NCBI GenBank assembly: GCA_019454045.1
Contig: SKCR01018432.1
Span: 124,001 to 188,000, forward strand
Reading direction: 5' to 3'
Source: Zanthoxylum bungeanum
Lineage: Eukaryota; Streptophyta; Magnoliopsida; Sapindales; Rutaceae
DNA length: 64,000 bases
Part shown: piece after piece, positions 12,372 through 24,960 of the stretch
Layout of the letters: every line of letters starts with the position of its first letter
Position numbering within the stretch: the stretch's first letter is position 1
The notes under the pieces: generated by a model
The model's database searches: none
What the model saw: the letters and a program-made list of their open reading frames with translations, nothing else
Told to the model about the DNA's origin: nothing
Translations under genes and position numbers: made by a program

Positions 12372-14199
12372 CATATTTATAATGAAGTTTCTGAAATTTA
12401 CATTCTGGCCCCCAAAAATTACAATCAGGCCCCTGTCATGGAACTTTCTGGAAATTTCACATTTTGGACGCCCTTCTACTATAAATTTTGAAAAATATTC
12501 AACGCGAAAGTTGTTTGTCTCAGAAAAATGAGTCTGATGGTTCAAGAATCAGCTCAATCGGAGTTCGTTTGAAAGTTTTATTACCGAAACAAGAATCTCT
12601 TACTCGTAGAACGATGAAAACATAAATCGCGTAACCGTTTCTCAAAACCACGCGTTTTCCAACATGACGAAACTTCACTTAAAAATATTCCCACTTATTT
12701 TCCAACACATAAACTCTGATTTTTTTGATTACCATTCCGTTCCAAATACTTATCTTTAATTTGGAAATATTCCAACAGTGTTCCGAAAAACTCAGGATAT
12801 TACAGATTTTTTATTTAGGTTGTGTGATGAGCATTGTGTATGATGATGCATGATGTGTTGTGTGTTAAGTTTGATTACTTATGCCGAATGAGAAAGCTTG
12901 AGGAATCATGATGTTGTTAGCATATGTGGCTAGTTGTTGATTGTATATAATAGTTAGATATCAAAATGTTGATAATGTTAAAAGTTGATGTTAAGAGTTG
13001 TTGTTAAGAGTTGATGTTAATAGTTGTTGATGATGAAAATAGTTAGATATCGAAATGTTGATAATGTTAAATGGAATATGAATCATGTAGCCTCATGGGT
13101 ATTACCCGCATTAGATACCATGTGGAGTTGGAGTTTACTACGATGTTTAGATATTTCGATGATTTCAATTGTAAGATATAATTGTTTGCCGTTTAGAAAT
13201 GTCATAACGTGTAATTAGGCCGTTAAGAATTTAACTAATATGTTCACTTTCCATTGGTTAGAATACGTGTAAAAGTCTCGTTTTCTTTCAGAGAATGCAT
13301 TCATGCATCATTCACACATCAGATTAGGATCATAAGTGTCTCCTAATACTAACAACACTTGAATTCATGCCTTTCAAATTTGTCGTATGATATCTTTTCG
13401 GGCTCAACTCGACCATACCAGCAATAAAGTCTTCTATACCGTTGTAAGTGGATACTTCTGTTTGTGTCACTTATGATATTTTGTTTTATATTTTGAGATT
13501 TTTCTACGTTGATTTATGATTTTAAAAGTGTTTTGAGAAAATGATTTGAATAACTTATTTTATATGTTTCGATTGGATGGATATAATATATTCCCGTCAC
13601 GTAGCTTCTATGATGATTTTTGATTTGTGAAACCTTTGTGGCCCTTGTTATAGGGTCTTGACCATCAGAAAATGGCTGACCCACTACCTTCTGTCGACAT
13701 GGTCATATTCGTGTATTATCCGGTCTTTGCGCACGACTCAGGCAATGGATGCATGTTAGTTTTTGATGAAGTTATCCGAAAGAAAGTATGAGATTTCTGA
13801 TTATAAATTTTATACTATGATAGATTTATATTTACGTACTGAATATCATTTGATTTTATTTTTTAGATCATGTTTCCTGATACTCAGGCTCGGAAGAGAT
13901 GGAGACCAGTTGTAGTCATTAGGAGTGCACAATCATTAGTCCACGAATATAGAGTAGTTGTGTTAAGTCAAATAGTGTTGCATGTGTATTTGTATATAAG
14001 AATGTAAAAGTTTATGTGTATTCAAACAATTGCATTTCATGAGTTGCATTGTGTATATGAATAATATTCAGTAATAAAAATATTGATTTGAGTGAGTCCA
14101 TGGTATGTCATGAATGTAAGAGTCCGAGGCTTGGGGTGGTAGGGCAACCTATCGCCTGTCGGCAGCATTCTAGTTTCGGTGGGATGTTGTAATTAGGTT
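12372..14199 (+). other. Unassigned non-coding sequence, possible gypsy LTR
   Basis: No gene is supported. Around 13360-14190 the text resembles the 3' half of a chromovirus-type LTR, with a direct TGATGTTAAGAGTTG repetition near 12980-13025 and a GTGGGATGTTGTAATTAGG end. No second LTR or coding domain was found. Confidence 0.3.
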
Positions 14200-15102
14200 C
14201 CATAGCAATAGAACAAGACATAGTTCATGATAAAGAAGATAATCAACATCATTTTCGACATAATAAACAATAAATAAGTAATAAAAAAGGATAAATAAAA
14301 TAAATCATGAAGATTTCCAATCTTCAATCTCCAAATTCGTCAATCTTCTCTTATTGATTCTTGTTTTATCTTCTTGCTCTTGATTGTTCTTGAATGATTT
14401 CTGAGTTTAGATAGTGTTTTGGCCTCAAATGAGACTTATTTTCCTCAGAAAAACGTATATGTAGTAACTCTAAATGTTTTCTTTATATAAATATTATAAA
14501 AACTTTGTTTTCTACTTAGATTAAGACTATTGCATTGGTGTTATGCCACCGGGGGACCAGTGGTGCGCCACTGACTTAAAATTAGCTATTTCCATCCCCA
14601 GACTTGGTGGCACGCCATTGAGTTACTTGATGTCACGCCACCCTCTTAAAATTGCTCTCTAACCCCAAATGACGTGCCATTAAGTAGCTTAGTGGCACAC
14701 CACAGTTGTATCTTCCACTTTAAACTCGATTTTGAACACGATTTTGAACAGGAAAGAGCCCAATTCAGTCTTCGATGTAAACTACAAAGTTGTAGATATT
14801 TTAGTTGTTTCCCAATGCAAGCACATTGATTAGATATCATATGCAAAAGTTATGGCCAAAATACTAAAGGTGTGCAAATTAGGAAGTCACTTGTGCAATT
14901 CGGAAAGTTTGGGTTTCACACATTCTTGCTCAATTCTCCATATTATACACCCTAAACAATAAAACAAGTAATATTTGTTGCATTTAACATATTTAATAAC
15001 ATAAAAGTTAGAGAAATCAACCATAAATACACTTAAAAATTATATATTATAGGCACTCAACCATAAATACACTTAAAAATTATATATTATAGGCACTCAT
15101 CA
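14200..15102 (-). repeat. Reverse-oriented Athila-like LTR, possibly solo
   Basis: Read on the minus strand it begins TGATGAGTGCC at 15102, like the TGATGAGCGG start of the Athila LTRs in this window. It then has text on sensitivity of layout (ACAACTTTGTAGTTT, compare AAAACTTTG in D) and a TATA-like TTTATATAAAG about 600 bases in. The inner boundary near 14200 is an estimate. No coding part accompanies it. Confidence 0.4.
15018..15097 (+). repeat. Perfect 40-bp tandem duplication
   Basis: The 40 bases 15018-15057 are repeated exactly at 15058-15097. The duplication lies inside the reverse LTR, close to its TG end. Perfect identity suggests a recent slippage event. Confidence 0.9.
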
Positions 15103-16813
15103 GATTCCTAACAAATATATACCTTCCACCATTACAAACAGCTGCAACATGCAGCAAGTAGCAACTACACATAGTAGGAAACTGTTTTCATAGTAAGCTG
15201 CTACTGATGTTTTACCAAAACTGCACACAAGTGAAGTTTTTTACACTCTATTGTTTAGGATTCAAGCACATAAGTGTTGAACCTTAGAACACTTAACCAA
15301 ATAAGAGAAATGGAGAGGAAGGGAAAATTTTCATGCTTATAGAAAAAATGTGTCAAAAACTCGACATAAAATGAGTTTTTATAGAATTAAGAATAGCCAA
15401 AACCCTAGTTAAACCTTCCATATATATTTAAAGCTTTTGGGAAGTGTATATCCATTTTATCAATCTTTAGGGATTGATTCCATGCAATGAAAGTCCTTGC
15501 AATCAATGAATTTCATTCGTTGTGTAAAAATTATTCCAGCGATGAAACAACTCACTGTTTTATCTTAAACCAACTTTTCATTTTCTAAATTTTAGTAAAT
15601 CGGTTTACATCAAAACGACAAGCCTTCTTGTACAGAAACCAATTTTGTACTTTAGCTCTTGACCAGACTGATTTGATCCAAAAGGGCAAGCCGTTTTGAC
15701 ATAATCGGTCCGCCGACTGAAATTGATTTTTGATCTCAAATCTTTCTTTGTTTCTCATGCTAATAAATCTTGATATGATTTCCAGATTATATTGTAGACT
15801 CCTATATCTATAGTGAGTGATTATCATTATATTACACATACAACTGTAGACTCATTTTTTTTTTTTTTATAGTATATGACCCATCAGGCTCATTACCAAG
15901 TCGAACATGGAATTGGCCGGGATAGATTAAATCTATATAATTTGTCCTCCAATAAATACCATTATATGGTTGCCATTTTCCAATGATTATGAGTGATACC
16001 TAGCAGTGCATCATGACTCCTGAATGAGAAAGAATAAAATATTTTCATAAACGACTTCCATATGTTACTATTATTCGCACAATAAATTATCTCACCATAT
16101 GACCTTGAATATGGAATGTGTCTACTCTATTAGTCAATAGCTTATGGTTGATCATAATAATGATGATATGAAATACGAGAATTCCCAAATTGGAATTTTC
16201 CCGCCAATGGACTTGCATAAACTCATATGTCAACTGCACCATATGATATTTAACTCACTAAACGTAAATTTATCTTAGCTTAGGCGATCCTCTATCATGT
16301 CTTTCAAAATCTTCATATTTTCATTATATAACCCAATCACTCCCCTATTGATAAACCTTAAATGATGTCTCGCGTTAGTGTCAAAGTAACGTAACTCCCA
16401 CATAAGATTTGTGAAGACCTCAAGTCTTAGGATTAGCTCATATATCATTACGAGGAGTCTTCCATAGATAAATGGGATAAAACATCTCCATATGGAATCT
16501 CTTTAAAATCAGTTTAGTGTACTTGTTAATTACCACAACTACCCATATATTATACCAATCATCCAGACCATGCTAGTAGTTTACGAGATCAATTACCCTA
16601 TAAGTAGGTGGTAATAACATCATATTGGTCTTATCCAGATTATCAATTTCATAACTATTGGTAATGTCATGACTATGAACATTTAGAAGTGATAGGATCT
16701 CATAGAGCAAAGCTCTATTTGGTTCCTATGTAAATCACTTAGAACTTTATCATACAAAATATTTCTCTAAAGAAACATATATGATACGTTATTTACCATT
16801 TTTTTAATTAAAT
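15103..16813 (-). other. Non-coding, reverse copia-LTR-like sequence
   Basis: No gene is seen. The text reads as a decayed copia LTR on the minus strand. There is a poly-T run at 15857-15868. Borders and family are uncertain. Confidence 0.3.
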
Positions 16814-17263
16814 GTAAGTTATTATAGTCCTAATATAATGGATATAGGGTATATTACCAACACTCATGTCCTTAGTTAAAATGCTTATGTAATGATATTC
16901 ACTTAATGTACATGCTATTAATAAAATGCTCGATTTTCATACTGGTTTTTCGGTGTAGTTTTATGTTACGTGTGGGTGCGTGTTTACTCTTTTATGCCAC
17001 TTAGTATACATTATGGATGCTTATTAACTTTCCTAGCTTGCTACTATATAACCATATCTATAGACATTCCAATCATCGAGTTTCATGTTTATGGACATCG
17101 AGAAGGCTGATTTGTCTCATGAGAGCATCACGAACTGCCGCACGAGCCTTCTTTTCGGAACCTAAAATGTCAGCCTGTGACATTAGGTATTATAGTACCA
17201 ATTTGGGGTATAGGAAAATCTACCTATGTGTAAGGATGTTATTGAAAGTAAGTTATTATAATC
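16814..17263 (+). repeat. Tandem repeat unit 1 (about 434 bp) and first 16 bp of unit 2
   Basis: GTAAGTTATTATAGTCC at 16814 recurs as GTAAGTTATTATAATC at 17248, and the sequence after element B (29934 onward) continues the second copy. The two units are diverged but can be aligned along their length. Element B split unit 2. They may be a short satellite or duplicated LTR ends; unit 2 holds a PBS-like TATTAGAGCCCTA. Confidence 0.7.
17259..17263 (+). other. Left target-site duplication of element B
   Basis: TAATC here equals TAATC at 29929-29933 and directly abuts the LTR start TGTTGATGG. This fixes the element ends. Confidence 0.92.
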
Positions 17264-18018
17264 TGTTGATGGTGTTTTCAGGCGCTACAGCATTTAAGAC
17301 AGCACGACAAGGACAAAGGGGTAAGTTCGCTATCTGGTTGAGATCATAAGGCCGACCCGACCAGTTCATATGAAGACCGACCACTTTGGTTCAAATGACC
17401 GAGCACTATAGATGTCGGCAGGAACGTCCTCAGCATAGAAGATTGTCATGGCCGACCTCATTAAAGACCGACCAGATGACGGACCGTGTTCAAGACAACA
17501 GCACCCCATTCTTATGGATAAGATAAGGAAAGCATCCTACTTTCACAAGGAGAGAGAGTCAGAGTCCAAAAGGGAAAGCGGAAGGAGAAGGCAAAACCGG
17601 ATCAGGAAACCCTACAAGAAGAGAAGATTGGGTTCAAATAGGATTTCTTATACAAATAGGAATCTGATTTCTGTATTATTATAAATAGAAGGGTAGAGCA
17701 TGTGTAAAAGGGCATCTGAAAATCATCACAAAAGTAGAGATTAGTGTCATAGAGCTCTGATTTGTAAAAGCAAAGAGGAATCTGAGGAGTGAATTTGAAG
17801 TAATAAAAAGTACCATCCTGTTCTTGCCCGTGGACGTAGGTCGGATCCCAAAATCCACCGAACCACGTTAAATCACCTTGTCTGATTGGCGTATTTTCTT
17901 GTTTTCCGCTAAATTTGCCTTTGGTCCCCCATAACCAAACAAATTCACAGTTGGAGGAGGATTTCCTCGGGAGTAATATTCTCCAATATTGCCCTGAGAC
18001 CAAAATCCACCGTCAACA
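17264..18018 (+). repeat. Element B LTR1 (5' LTR)
   Basis: The LTR is 755 bp and starts TGTTGATGGTG after the TSD. Its U3 half shares diagnostic bases with LTR3 (for example ACAAAGGGGTAAG and AGGAACGTCC), while its R-U5 half has private variants (GAGGAATCTGAGG, TTTGAAGTAATAAAA, ATTCTCCAATATTG). Confidence 0.95.
17680..17687 (+). promoter_or_regulatory. TATA box of element B LTR1
   Basis: TATAAATA lies about 415 bp into the LTR. The same box occurs in LTR2 at 28808 and LTR3 at 29592. It likely sets the U3/R border a few tens of bases downstream. Confidence 0.7.
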
Positions 18019-18020
18019 GT

Positions 18021-18038
18021 TGGCGCCGTCTGTGGGGA
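18021..18038 (+). other. Primer binding site of element B
   Basis: TGGCGCCGTCTGTGGGGA starts two bases after LTR1. This is the primer-site type used by many plant Tat elements. Confidence 0.88.
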
Positions 18039-18071
18039 ACTTCACAAAAAGCAGTTCACGTGATAAGACAA

Positions 18072-19723
18072 ATGGCGGAGGACGGAAATCACCAACCAGG
18101 AGGTCCAGCAATAGACTGGATGAAAAGAATGGAAGATGGTATGAGGTCAATGATGGATCGAAGAAGAAGAAAGAACAGAGCGAACAAAGAGGACGAAAAG
18201 AGGGCCGGAGAGAGAGAGGAGGGAAAGAGATGTAAGTGAAGACGAGGGACCCAGAAAGAGAGGCCCCTATGGGATAAATCTGCGGTGGTAGGAAGATCAG
18301 AGAACACAAGACATGGGAAGAAGAAGAGGAGGAACAATCACCCGACCCCTCCTCCGACAGTTTTTACAACTCCAAGAGGGAGGATAGAAAGTATAACGAA
18401 GACGTACAGGAGACCTCTGAGTTTAAAGAACGCCACTCCCGGGGCGACAGGCGAACAGAAGAACACAGGAGGCGGCACGGGGCACAACCCGTGAAATAAA
18501 ATCTTGGTTGAGAAAAGAGATGACCAGATGGGGAGAAAGCCTGAAGATCGGGGCGGGAGACACCCGAGGCGAGGAAGAGGGGTCTCCCCTTACGGAAGAA
18601 ATAAAGGCAGCACAGTTTCCGAAGCGATTTAACATGCCGACCATGGCACCATACAAAGGCCACTCCGACCCAAAATCCCACATTGAAAACTTTGTCCTCC
18701 TGATGGAAGTACAGGGAGTAACGGGCGACGCCATATGCAAAGTATTTCCCCTAACTTTAGGGGGACCTGCCATCCTATGGTATAGAAGTTTGGCCCCGAG
18801 GAGCATTCAGAGCTTCTCCCAACTTAAGAAGTCGTTTATCCGACATTTCAAAGGAGCCTGCACCCCTAAAAAAACAATAGGAGAACTAAGGCTCATGAAG
18901 CAAGGAGACGACGAAACACTGAAAAGCTTCATTGAAAGGTATCACAACACTGTACTCGAGGTCGGAGGGTACGAATCCCAGGAAGCCCTGGAAAGTCTGA
19001 AAGGGGCCCTAAGAGTCGGGAAACTGTGGACCCACCTGAGGATCCACGAGACACCAGACTACGCTGCCGCACTGAGGTGGCCAGGAAGTACGTTCTACTA
19101 GAAAGCGAGGAGAAGGTATCCCGGAGAGGGACAACCGCCAGAGAAAGGGTAACCAGGAGAGAAGACCATCGGCGACCGGAGAGAGAATTCCGGAAGTTCA
19201 ATCCAAGACCCAGAGAGTTCAAACCAATGGCACAAAAGGATCAAAGCAAAGGCCCGCAACTTCAAGTAAACCATGTGGTCCGAGAGGAAGCATATATTCC
19301 CCTAAGCAAGCCGCCAGAGGAAATCATCATGGAGATACGAGAGAAAGGCCTCTTAATAGAGCCCGACCTCAGGAGGTTCCCCCAGACAGAAAAAACAAAA
19401 GATCCTACTGCCTGCACCACAATCTAAAAGGGCACACAACCGATGAATGCAAGGACCTGCGGGAACAAATGGAGGACCTGGCCCGGAACGGGTACCTGAA
19501 CAATTACATAGACCACGAGATCATGGCCGCCAGACAAAGGGCAAGGAATCGAGAGGTGAACGTCATCGCAGGAGGGGCAACGCTGGCCGGGGACTCTAAC
19601 CGGTCGAGGAAGAATTATAGCCGAGCACGGGGGACAGAGGTGCTGAAAACAGAAAAATCCCAAACCCCCGAGGAAGTCGGTCGACACCCATCATGTTCAC
19701 CGATGAAGACGCTCAGGGGGTAA
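18072..19723 (+). pseudogene. Element B gag (capsid, nucleocapsid), frameshifted
   Basis: The structural protein likely began at ATG 18072 (MAEDGNHQPGG...), an open stretch ending at 18239. A second open stretch, 18520-19101, holds the capsid core with PPL/SPLTEEI-like text, FNMPTMAPYKGHSDP, a GGPAILWYRSL motif and FSQLKKSFIRHFKG, as in the retrotransposon gag domain. The C-terminal basic part runs in other frames to about 19427. The nucleocapsid finger at about 19400-19455 reads CLHHNLKGHTTDEC in yet another frame. At least three frameshifts break the gene. Family assignment is firm; the product cannot be made in one piece. Confidence 0.85.
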
Positions 19724-20286
19724 GTTTCCCCCATGACGACGCACTAATAATCAAAGCAACAATCGGCGGCACAGAAGTGGACAAGATCTTGGTGGACCCC
19801 GGGAGCGCAGTAGACATAATTTCCAAAGAAACTTTGGAGAGCCTGGGGGTAGAATGCACAGCTCTAACCAAAGACATCACCCCCCTGTACGGTTTCGGGG
19901 GATCAACGGTCGTCCCGCTGGGAAGAATTCAACTAGCAATGACAATCGGAGCCGCCCCCAAAACCCGAACAATCATGATAAACTTCACTGTAGTAGACTG
20001 CATGAGCAGTTATCAAGTCATTGTCGGCCGCCCCTTCATGATGAGAACCAAGGCTGCAATGTCCTGTTATTACTTGAAATTGAAATTCCCCACGCGGGAA
20101 GGGATCGGGATCATATGCGGAAGCCAGAAGGTAGCCCGCAGCTGTTTTGCCACTTACTCACGAGAGACCCTCTGCGTGGAAAAAAGCACCAAAAGAGACA
20201 GAGGGACGAGGACGACGAGAACACGAGGGAAGACCCTGCTCCTCGGCCCGATGGAGCTGCACGGCTCGGAGCAGCCGAAGAATTAG
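19693..20286 (+). pseudogene. Element B aspartic protease domain
   Basis: A 197-residue open stretch contains the retropepsin-like region: the active-site loop is ILVDPGSAVDII, a variant of the usual D-T/S-G, followed by the GFGGSTVVPLGRIQL flap region and YQVIVGRPFM. It cleaves Gag-Pol in the virus-like particle. Pro in place of Thr/Ser in the catalytic loop is unusual for retropepsins, although plant Tat elements vary here. The frame then changes toward the reverse transcriptase linker. Confidence 0.85.
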
Positions 20287-21290
20287 AAGAAGTAAAGCTA
20301 TTCGGGCCAAAGAAAAGCATAAAAATAGGGGGAAGTTTAGACCAGGCCCTAAGAAAAGACTTGTTGGAATGTCTACAAGGGTACCCCGACGTTTTTGCAT
20401 GGGGACACGATGACATGCCCGGAATCGACCCAAATTCGTAAGCCATCGCTTAGCAGTGAACCCATTACACAAACCAGTAAAACAGAAGAGGAGAATATTC
20501 AACCAGGAGCGGGTGCGGAGCAGTAGCAACCGAGGTGGAAAAATTGCTGAAAGCCGGTTTCATCCGGGAAGTAAAATACCCAGAGTGGGTGTCCAACGTA
20601 GTACTGGTGAAAAAATCTAACGGAAAGTGGAGAATGTGCGTAGATTTCACCGACCTCAACAAAGCATGTCCAAAAGACAGCTTTCCCCTCCCAAATATAG
20701 ACCAACTGGTAGATACAACAGCCTGCCAAGGGCTGCTAAGCTTCATGGACGCTTTCTCGGGATACAATCAAGTCAAGATGCACCCTGCGGACGAGGAGAA
20801 GACCACATTTATCACTGACCAAGGGCTGTACTGTTATAAAGTAATGCCTTTCGGGTTGAAGAATGCAGGGGCAACTTTCCAGAGACTGGTGAACAAAATC
20901 TTCAAACCGCTCATCGGCACAACCATGCTGGTATATGTCGACGACATGATAACTATGTCCGAAGAACCAAGAGACCATGTGGCCGACCTGAAGAAAACTT
21001 TCGAACTCCTGAGGAAACACAGTTTAAAGCTCAATCCAGAGAAGTGTGCATTCGGGGTAGCCTCAGGAAAATTTCTGGGCTACATGGTAAGTTCACGAGG
21101 CATTGAGGCGAACCCGCAAAAGATACAAGCCGTGCTAGACCTGAAATCACCCCGGACAGTTAAAGAAGTACAAAGCCTCAGGAAGAATCGCCGCACTCAA
21201 CCGATTCATCTCGCGAGCAACCGACAAGTGCCATCCTTTCTTCAAAGTCATCAAAAAAGCTCAAAAAGGGGTCGACTGGACACCTGAGTG
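20278..21290 (+). pseudogene. Element B reverse transcriptase
   Basis: The linker with IKIGGSLDQALRKDLLECL and YPDVFAW is followed, after a frameshift near 20440-20530, by a 250-residue open reverse transcriptase. Motifs are in order: LLKAGFIREVKYPEW, RMCVDFTDLNKACPKD, SFMDAFSGYNQV, MPFGLKNAGATFQRLV, and the catalytic YVDDM at about 20935. FLGYMVS marks the thumb. It copies element RNA into DNA in the cytoplasmic particle. The final part is frameshifted near 21180 (VKEVQSL). The catalytic box itself is intact. Confidence 0.93.
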
Positions 21291-22200
21291 CGAAGAGCCT
21301 TCCAGCACCTAAAACAATACCTGGCACAACCCCTCTCTTAGCCAAACCCCTCCCAGGGGAGACACTGTATCTATACCTGGCCGTCTCAAAACACGCAGTA
21401 AGCTCGGCACTGGTACAAGAGACCGACCATGTCCAGAAACCGGTTTTATTATGTCAGTAAAGCCCTACTGGACGCAGAAACTCGATACCCCACGCACGAA
21501 CTCATTGCCCTATCCCTGGTCACTGCGGCACGGAAGTTACGACGACCTACTTTCAGGCCCATCCTATCAAGGTGTACACGGATTATCCCCTGAGACAAAT
21601 CTTGCAAAAGAAGCCTCAGGGAGACTAATGAAGTGGTCGGTAGAAATAAGCGAGCACGACATCTCCTACCTCCCGAGACAGCAATAAAAGGGCAGGCCTT
21701 AGCAGACTTCATAGCAGAGTTCACGGAACCACAGGTCGGTCCTGGCCGTGGAAGAAGACATGTGGGAAATGTCTGTGGACGGATCCGCAAGTTCACACGG
21801 CTACGGAGCGGGAGTAGCACTAAAAAGTAAAAAAGGAGAAGAGATACTGCTCGCCCTCAAATTCGCCTTCAAAACTACAAACAATGAAGCAGAGTACGAG
21901 GCAATACATACTGGCCGGGCTAAGGCTATGTACGGTAGTAGGGGTCCACAACGTAGTGATCAGGAGTGATTCTCAGCTAGCAATACAACAGCTGAAAGGG
22001 ACTTTCAAGCAAGGGAACCGGCCATGGTAGCTTACCTAGCCGAAGTGAAGAAGTGGGTGGAGAAAGTGGGAAACGTACTTTTCGAACAGGTCGGACGAGA
22101 AGATAACTGCGAAGCAGATTCCCTAGCCCGACTCGCCTCTTCAATGAAGACAGAAAGCCCCAGGATAATCCCTCTTATATACCTCCAAGAAGAAGCATAT
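21291..22200 (+). pseudogene. Element B RNase H region (two RNase H types)
   Basis: The first part (about 21300-21690) carries decayed native gypsy RNase H: LYLYLAVSKHAVSSALVQE, then a break, then YPTHELIAL-like text in another frame. The second part, 21760-21970, reads MSVDGSASSHGYGAGVAL and FKTTNNEAEYEAIH, which is the additional archaeal-type RNase H that characterises the Tat lineage; its D-G-S and E residues are visible. 22024-22224 continues it with QVGREDNCEADSLARLAS. Several frameshifts are present. Confidence 0.82.
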
Positions 22201-22211
22201 GAGAGACAGAG

Positions 22212-23474
22212 GTGGATGTACTAGAAGAAGAAGGCGAAGATTCATGGATGCAGCCGATCAGGAGATATCTAGAAACGGGAGAAACCCCCGAAGATAAAAA
22301 AGAGGCCAGGAAGCTGAAATTCAAGAGTACCAAGTTTTCACTGATTGAAGGAGTACTCTACCGGAGAGGATACACCGTACCCCTCCTAAGATGCCTAGCA
22401 CCAGAAGAAGCAGACTACGTGCTCAGGGAGATTCACGCAGGCATCTGCGGAAGCCACGCCGGGGGAAGATCAATCGCCTTCAAAGCCTTGAGGCAAGGGT
22501 TTTACTGGCCAACCATGCACCAGGATGGCATGAGGATAGCACGAAAATGCGAAGGTTGCCAGAAGAATGCCAACCTCTACCATCAGCCGCCGAGCAACTG
22601 ACCACCATATCCAGCCCCTGGCCTTTCGCACAGTGGGGGCTAGACATCATAGGGCCGATGCCGAAAGGACGAGGTCAGGCAAAATATGCAATCGTGGCCA
22701 TAGACTACTTTACCAAATGGGTAGAGGCAGAGCCCTTGTCCATCCCTCAGAAAAGAAGCCACAGAGTTCCTGAAAAGAAATATAATCTGTCGGTTCGGAA
22801 TCCCCCAAGCGATCATCACCGACAACGGAAAGCAGTTCGACAGCAGGGGATTCAGGAAACTTTGTGAAGACCTCCAGATAACCTTGAAATTCGCCTCGCC
22901 AGCCCATCCCAAGTCAAACGGGCAGGTTGAAGCCACCAACAAAACCATCAAGTCAAACCTGAAAGCTCGACTCGGATAAAGCAAGAGCCTGTGGGTCGAG
23001 GAGCTACCAGAAGTACTGTGGGCGCACCGGACGACCTTCAAAGATTCAACCGGAGAGACACCTTTCTCCCTATCATACGGATGTGAGGCCGTCATCCCGG
23101 AGAGATCGGAATATCAACCCACTGGGTCCGCCACTTTGAAAACGAATGGAACAAAGAACTTATCAAAATCACCTCGACCTGATCGAAGAAAGAAGAGAGC
23201 AGTCAGCAGTAAGAGCAGCCATCTACCAACAGAGAATGGCCCGATTCTACAATAAGAGAGTTCGGACCCGCTCCTTCCTGCCAGGTGATCTAGTGCTAAG
23301 AAAGTGACTCTGAACACCCGACGACCTGAAGAGGGTTCGTTAGGTGCCAAGTGGGAAGGACCTTACAAAATCATTGAGATGGTAAGACCAGGGGCCTACA
23401 TCCTGGGGCGTCTGGACGGCACGAGGTTGAAGAAACCATGGAACGCCGAGATGTTAAGAAAGTACTTCCCATGA
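22212..23474 (+). pseudogene. Element B integrase
   Basis: The N-terminal HHCC zinc finger is intact in 22212-22601 (HAGICGSHAGG ... CEGCQKN). The catalytic core begins in a second frame at about 22620 (QWGLDIIGPMPKGRG, VAIDYFTKWVEAEPL). The remaining core ([15 protein letters not shown]) and the C-terminal GPYKIIEM ... GAYILGRLDG region run in other frames to the stop near 23474. It would insert cDNA into chromosomes. Frameshifts near 22600, 22775 and 23100 and a stop at about 22977 inactivate it. Confidence 0.88.
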
Positions 23475-23659
23475 AGATCAACTTTCCTTTCTTCTATTTT
23501 CTTTTTTTGCAGAAGCCGGACAAAACAACGAACCAGGAACAACTGTTGTAAAAAGGGCGGTCCACGCCCCCAAACATGAATAAAAATTCCTTTTTTGACA
23601 AAACCTTTAAAAAAGCAAAAAACGACGGATCGGGCCGATTTCGTTCCGCTAGGCCGTTG

Positions 23660-24960
23660 TTTACTTATCTCGGGGTCGGGCGATATCACCCCACAATGCC
23701 CACCGAGTCTGCTTTGGACTGGGGACGTAACATTCCCCAGGGCCAAGAGATTCAACAGCTCGGGGTCGGGCGATGTCCCACCGAGTCTGTCTTTGGACTG
23801 GGGACGTAACATTCCCCCAGAGTCTGTCTTTGGACTGGGGACGTAACATCCCCCAGGCCAAGAGACTGAAACAGCTCGGGGTCGGGCGATGTCCCACCGA
23901 GTCTGTCTTTGGACTGGGGACGTAACATTCCCCCAGGGCCAAGACTGAAACAGCTCGGGGTCGGGCGATGTCCCACCGAGTCTGTCTTTGGACTGGGGAC
24001 GTAACATTCCCCCAGGGCTCCAAGAGATTTAAACAGCTCGGGGTCGGGCGATGTCCCACCGAGTCTGTCTTTGGACTGGGGACGTAACATTCCCCCAGTG
24101 CCAAGTGATTCTTACAGCTCGGGGACGTAATTCCCCCGGAGTCTGTCTTTGGACTGGGGACGTAACATTCCCCCAGGGCCAAGTGATTCTAAACAGCTCG
24201 GGGTCGGGCGATGTCCCACCGAGTCTGTCTTTGGACTGGGGACGTAACATTCCCCCAGTGCCAAGTGATTCTTACAGCTCGGGGACGTAACATTCCCCCG
24301 GAGCCTGTCTTTGGACTGGGGACGTAACATTCCCCCAGTGCCAAGTGATTCTTACAGCTCGGGGACGTAACATTCCCCCGGAGCCTGTCTTTGGACTGGG
24401 GACGTAACATTCCCCCAGTGCCAAGTGATTCTTACAGCTCGGGGTCGGGCGATGTCCCCCGAGTCTGTCTTTGGACTGGGGACGTAACATTCCCCCAGTG
24501 CCAAGTGATTCTTACAGCTCGGGGACGTAACATTCCCCCGGAGCCTGTCTTTGGACTGGGGACGTAACATTCCCCCAGTGCCAAGTGATTCTTTCAGCCC
24601 GGGGACGTAACATTCCCCCGGAGTCTGTCTTTGGACTGGGGACGTAACATTCCCCCAGTGCCAAGTGATTCTTTCTTCAGCTCGGGGACGTAACATTCCC
24701 CCGGGGCCTGTCTTTGGACTGGGGACGTAACATTCCCCCAGTGCCAAGTGATTCTTACAGCTCGGGGACGTAACATTCCCCCGAGCCTGTCTTTGGACTG
24801 GGGACGTAACATTCCCCCAGGACCAAGTGATTTACTCAGCTCGGGGTCGGGTTACGTCCCACCGAGTCAAACTCCTTCGATTTGGGGAGGAAACATTCCC
24901 CCAAAATCAAGGACCATTACCCAGCTCGGGGTCAGGTTAGACCCCTCCGGTTCATGATGA
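23660..24960 (+). repeat. Tandem array in element B 3' region
   Basis: Units of roughly 78-82 bp repeat about fifteen times. Each contains GGGGACGTAACATTCCCCC once or twice (about 22 copies in all), plus GTCTGTCTTTGGACT and CCAAGTGATTC. GGGGA/TCCCC can pair to form a hairpin. Interspersed units hold CTCGGGGTCGGGCGATGTCC followed by CACCGAG, a stronger hairpin. Such hypervariable arrays after pol are known in Tat elements and can seed satellites. Long minus-strand open frames here are by-products of the repeat. Confidence 0.95.

Noticed and set aside
17602..18309. Minus-strand frames of 80-133 codons in LTR1 and the gag start, and their copies at 28730-29296
   Set aside because: They lie within LTRs or opposite gag and recur only because the LTR is repeated; no domain is recognisable.
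23396..24812. Several minus-strand open frames of 70-200 codons
   Set aside because: They are translations of the tandem repeat (the same word recurs each unit) and have no start, domain or conservation beyond the repeat.
23660..24960. Regular direct repeats that look like a CRISPR array
   Set aside because: Units are contiguous without unique spacers, sit in the 3' region of a plant Tat element and include two related repeat types; this is a tandem array in a eukaryotic element.
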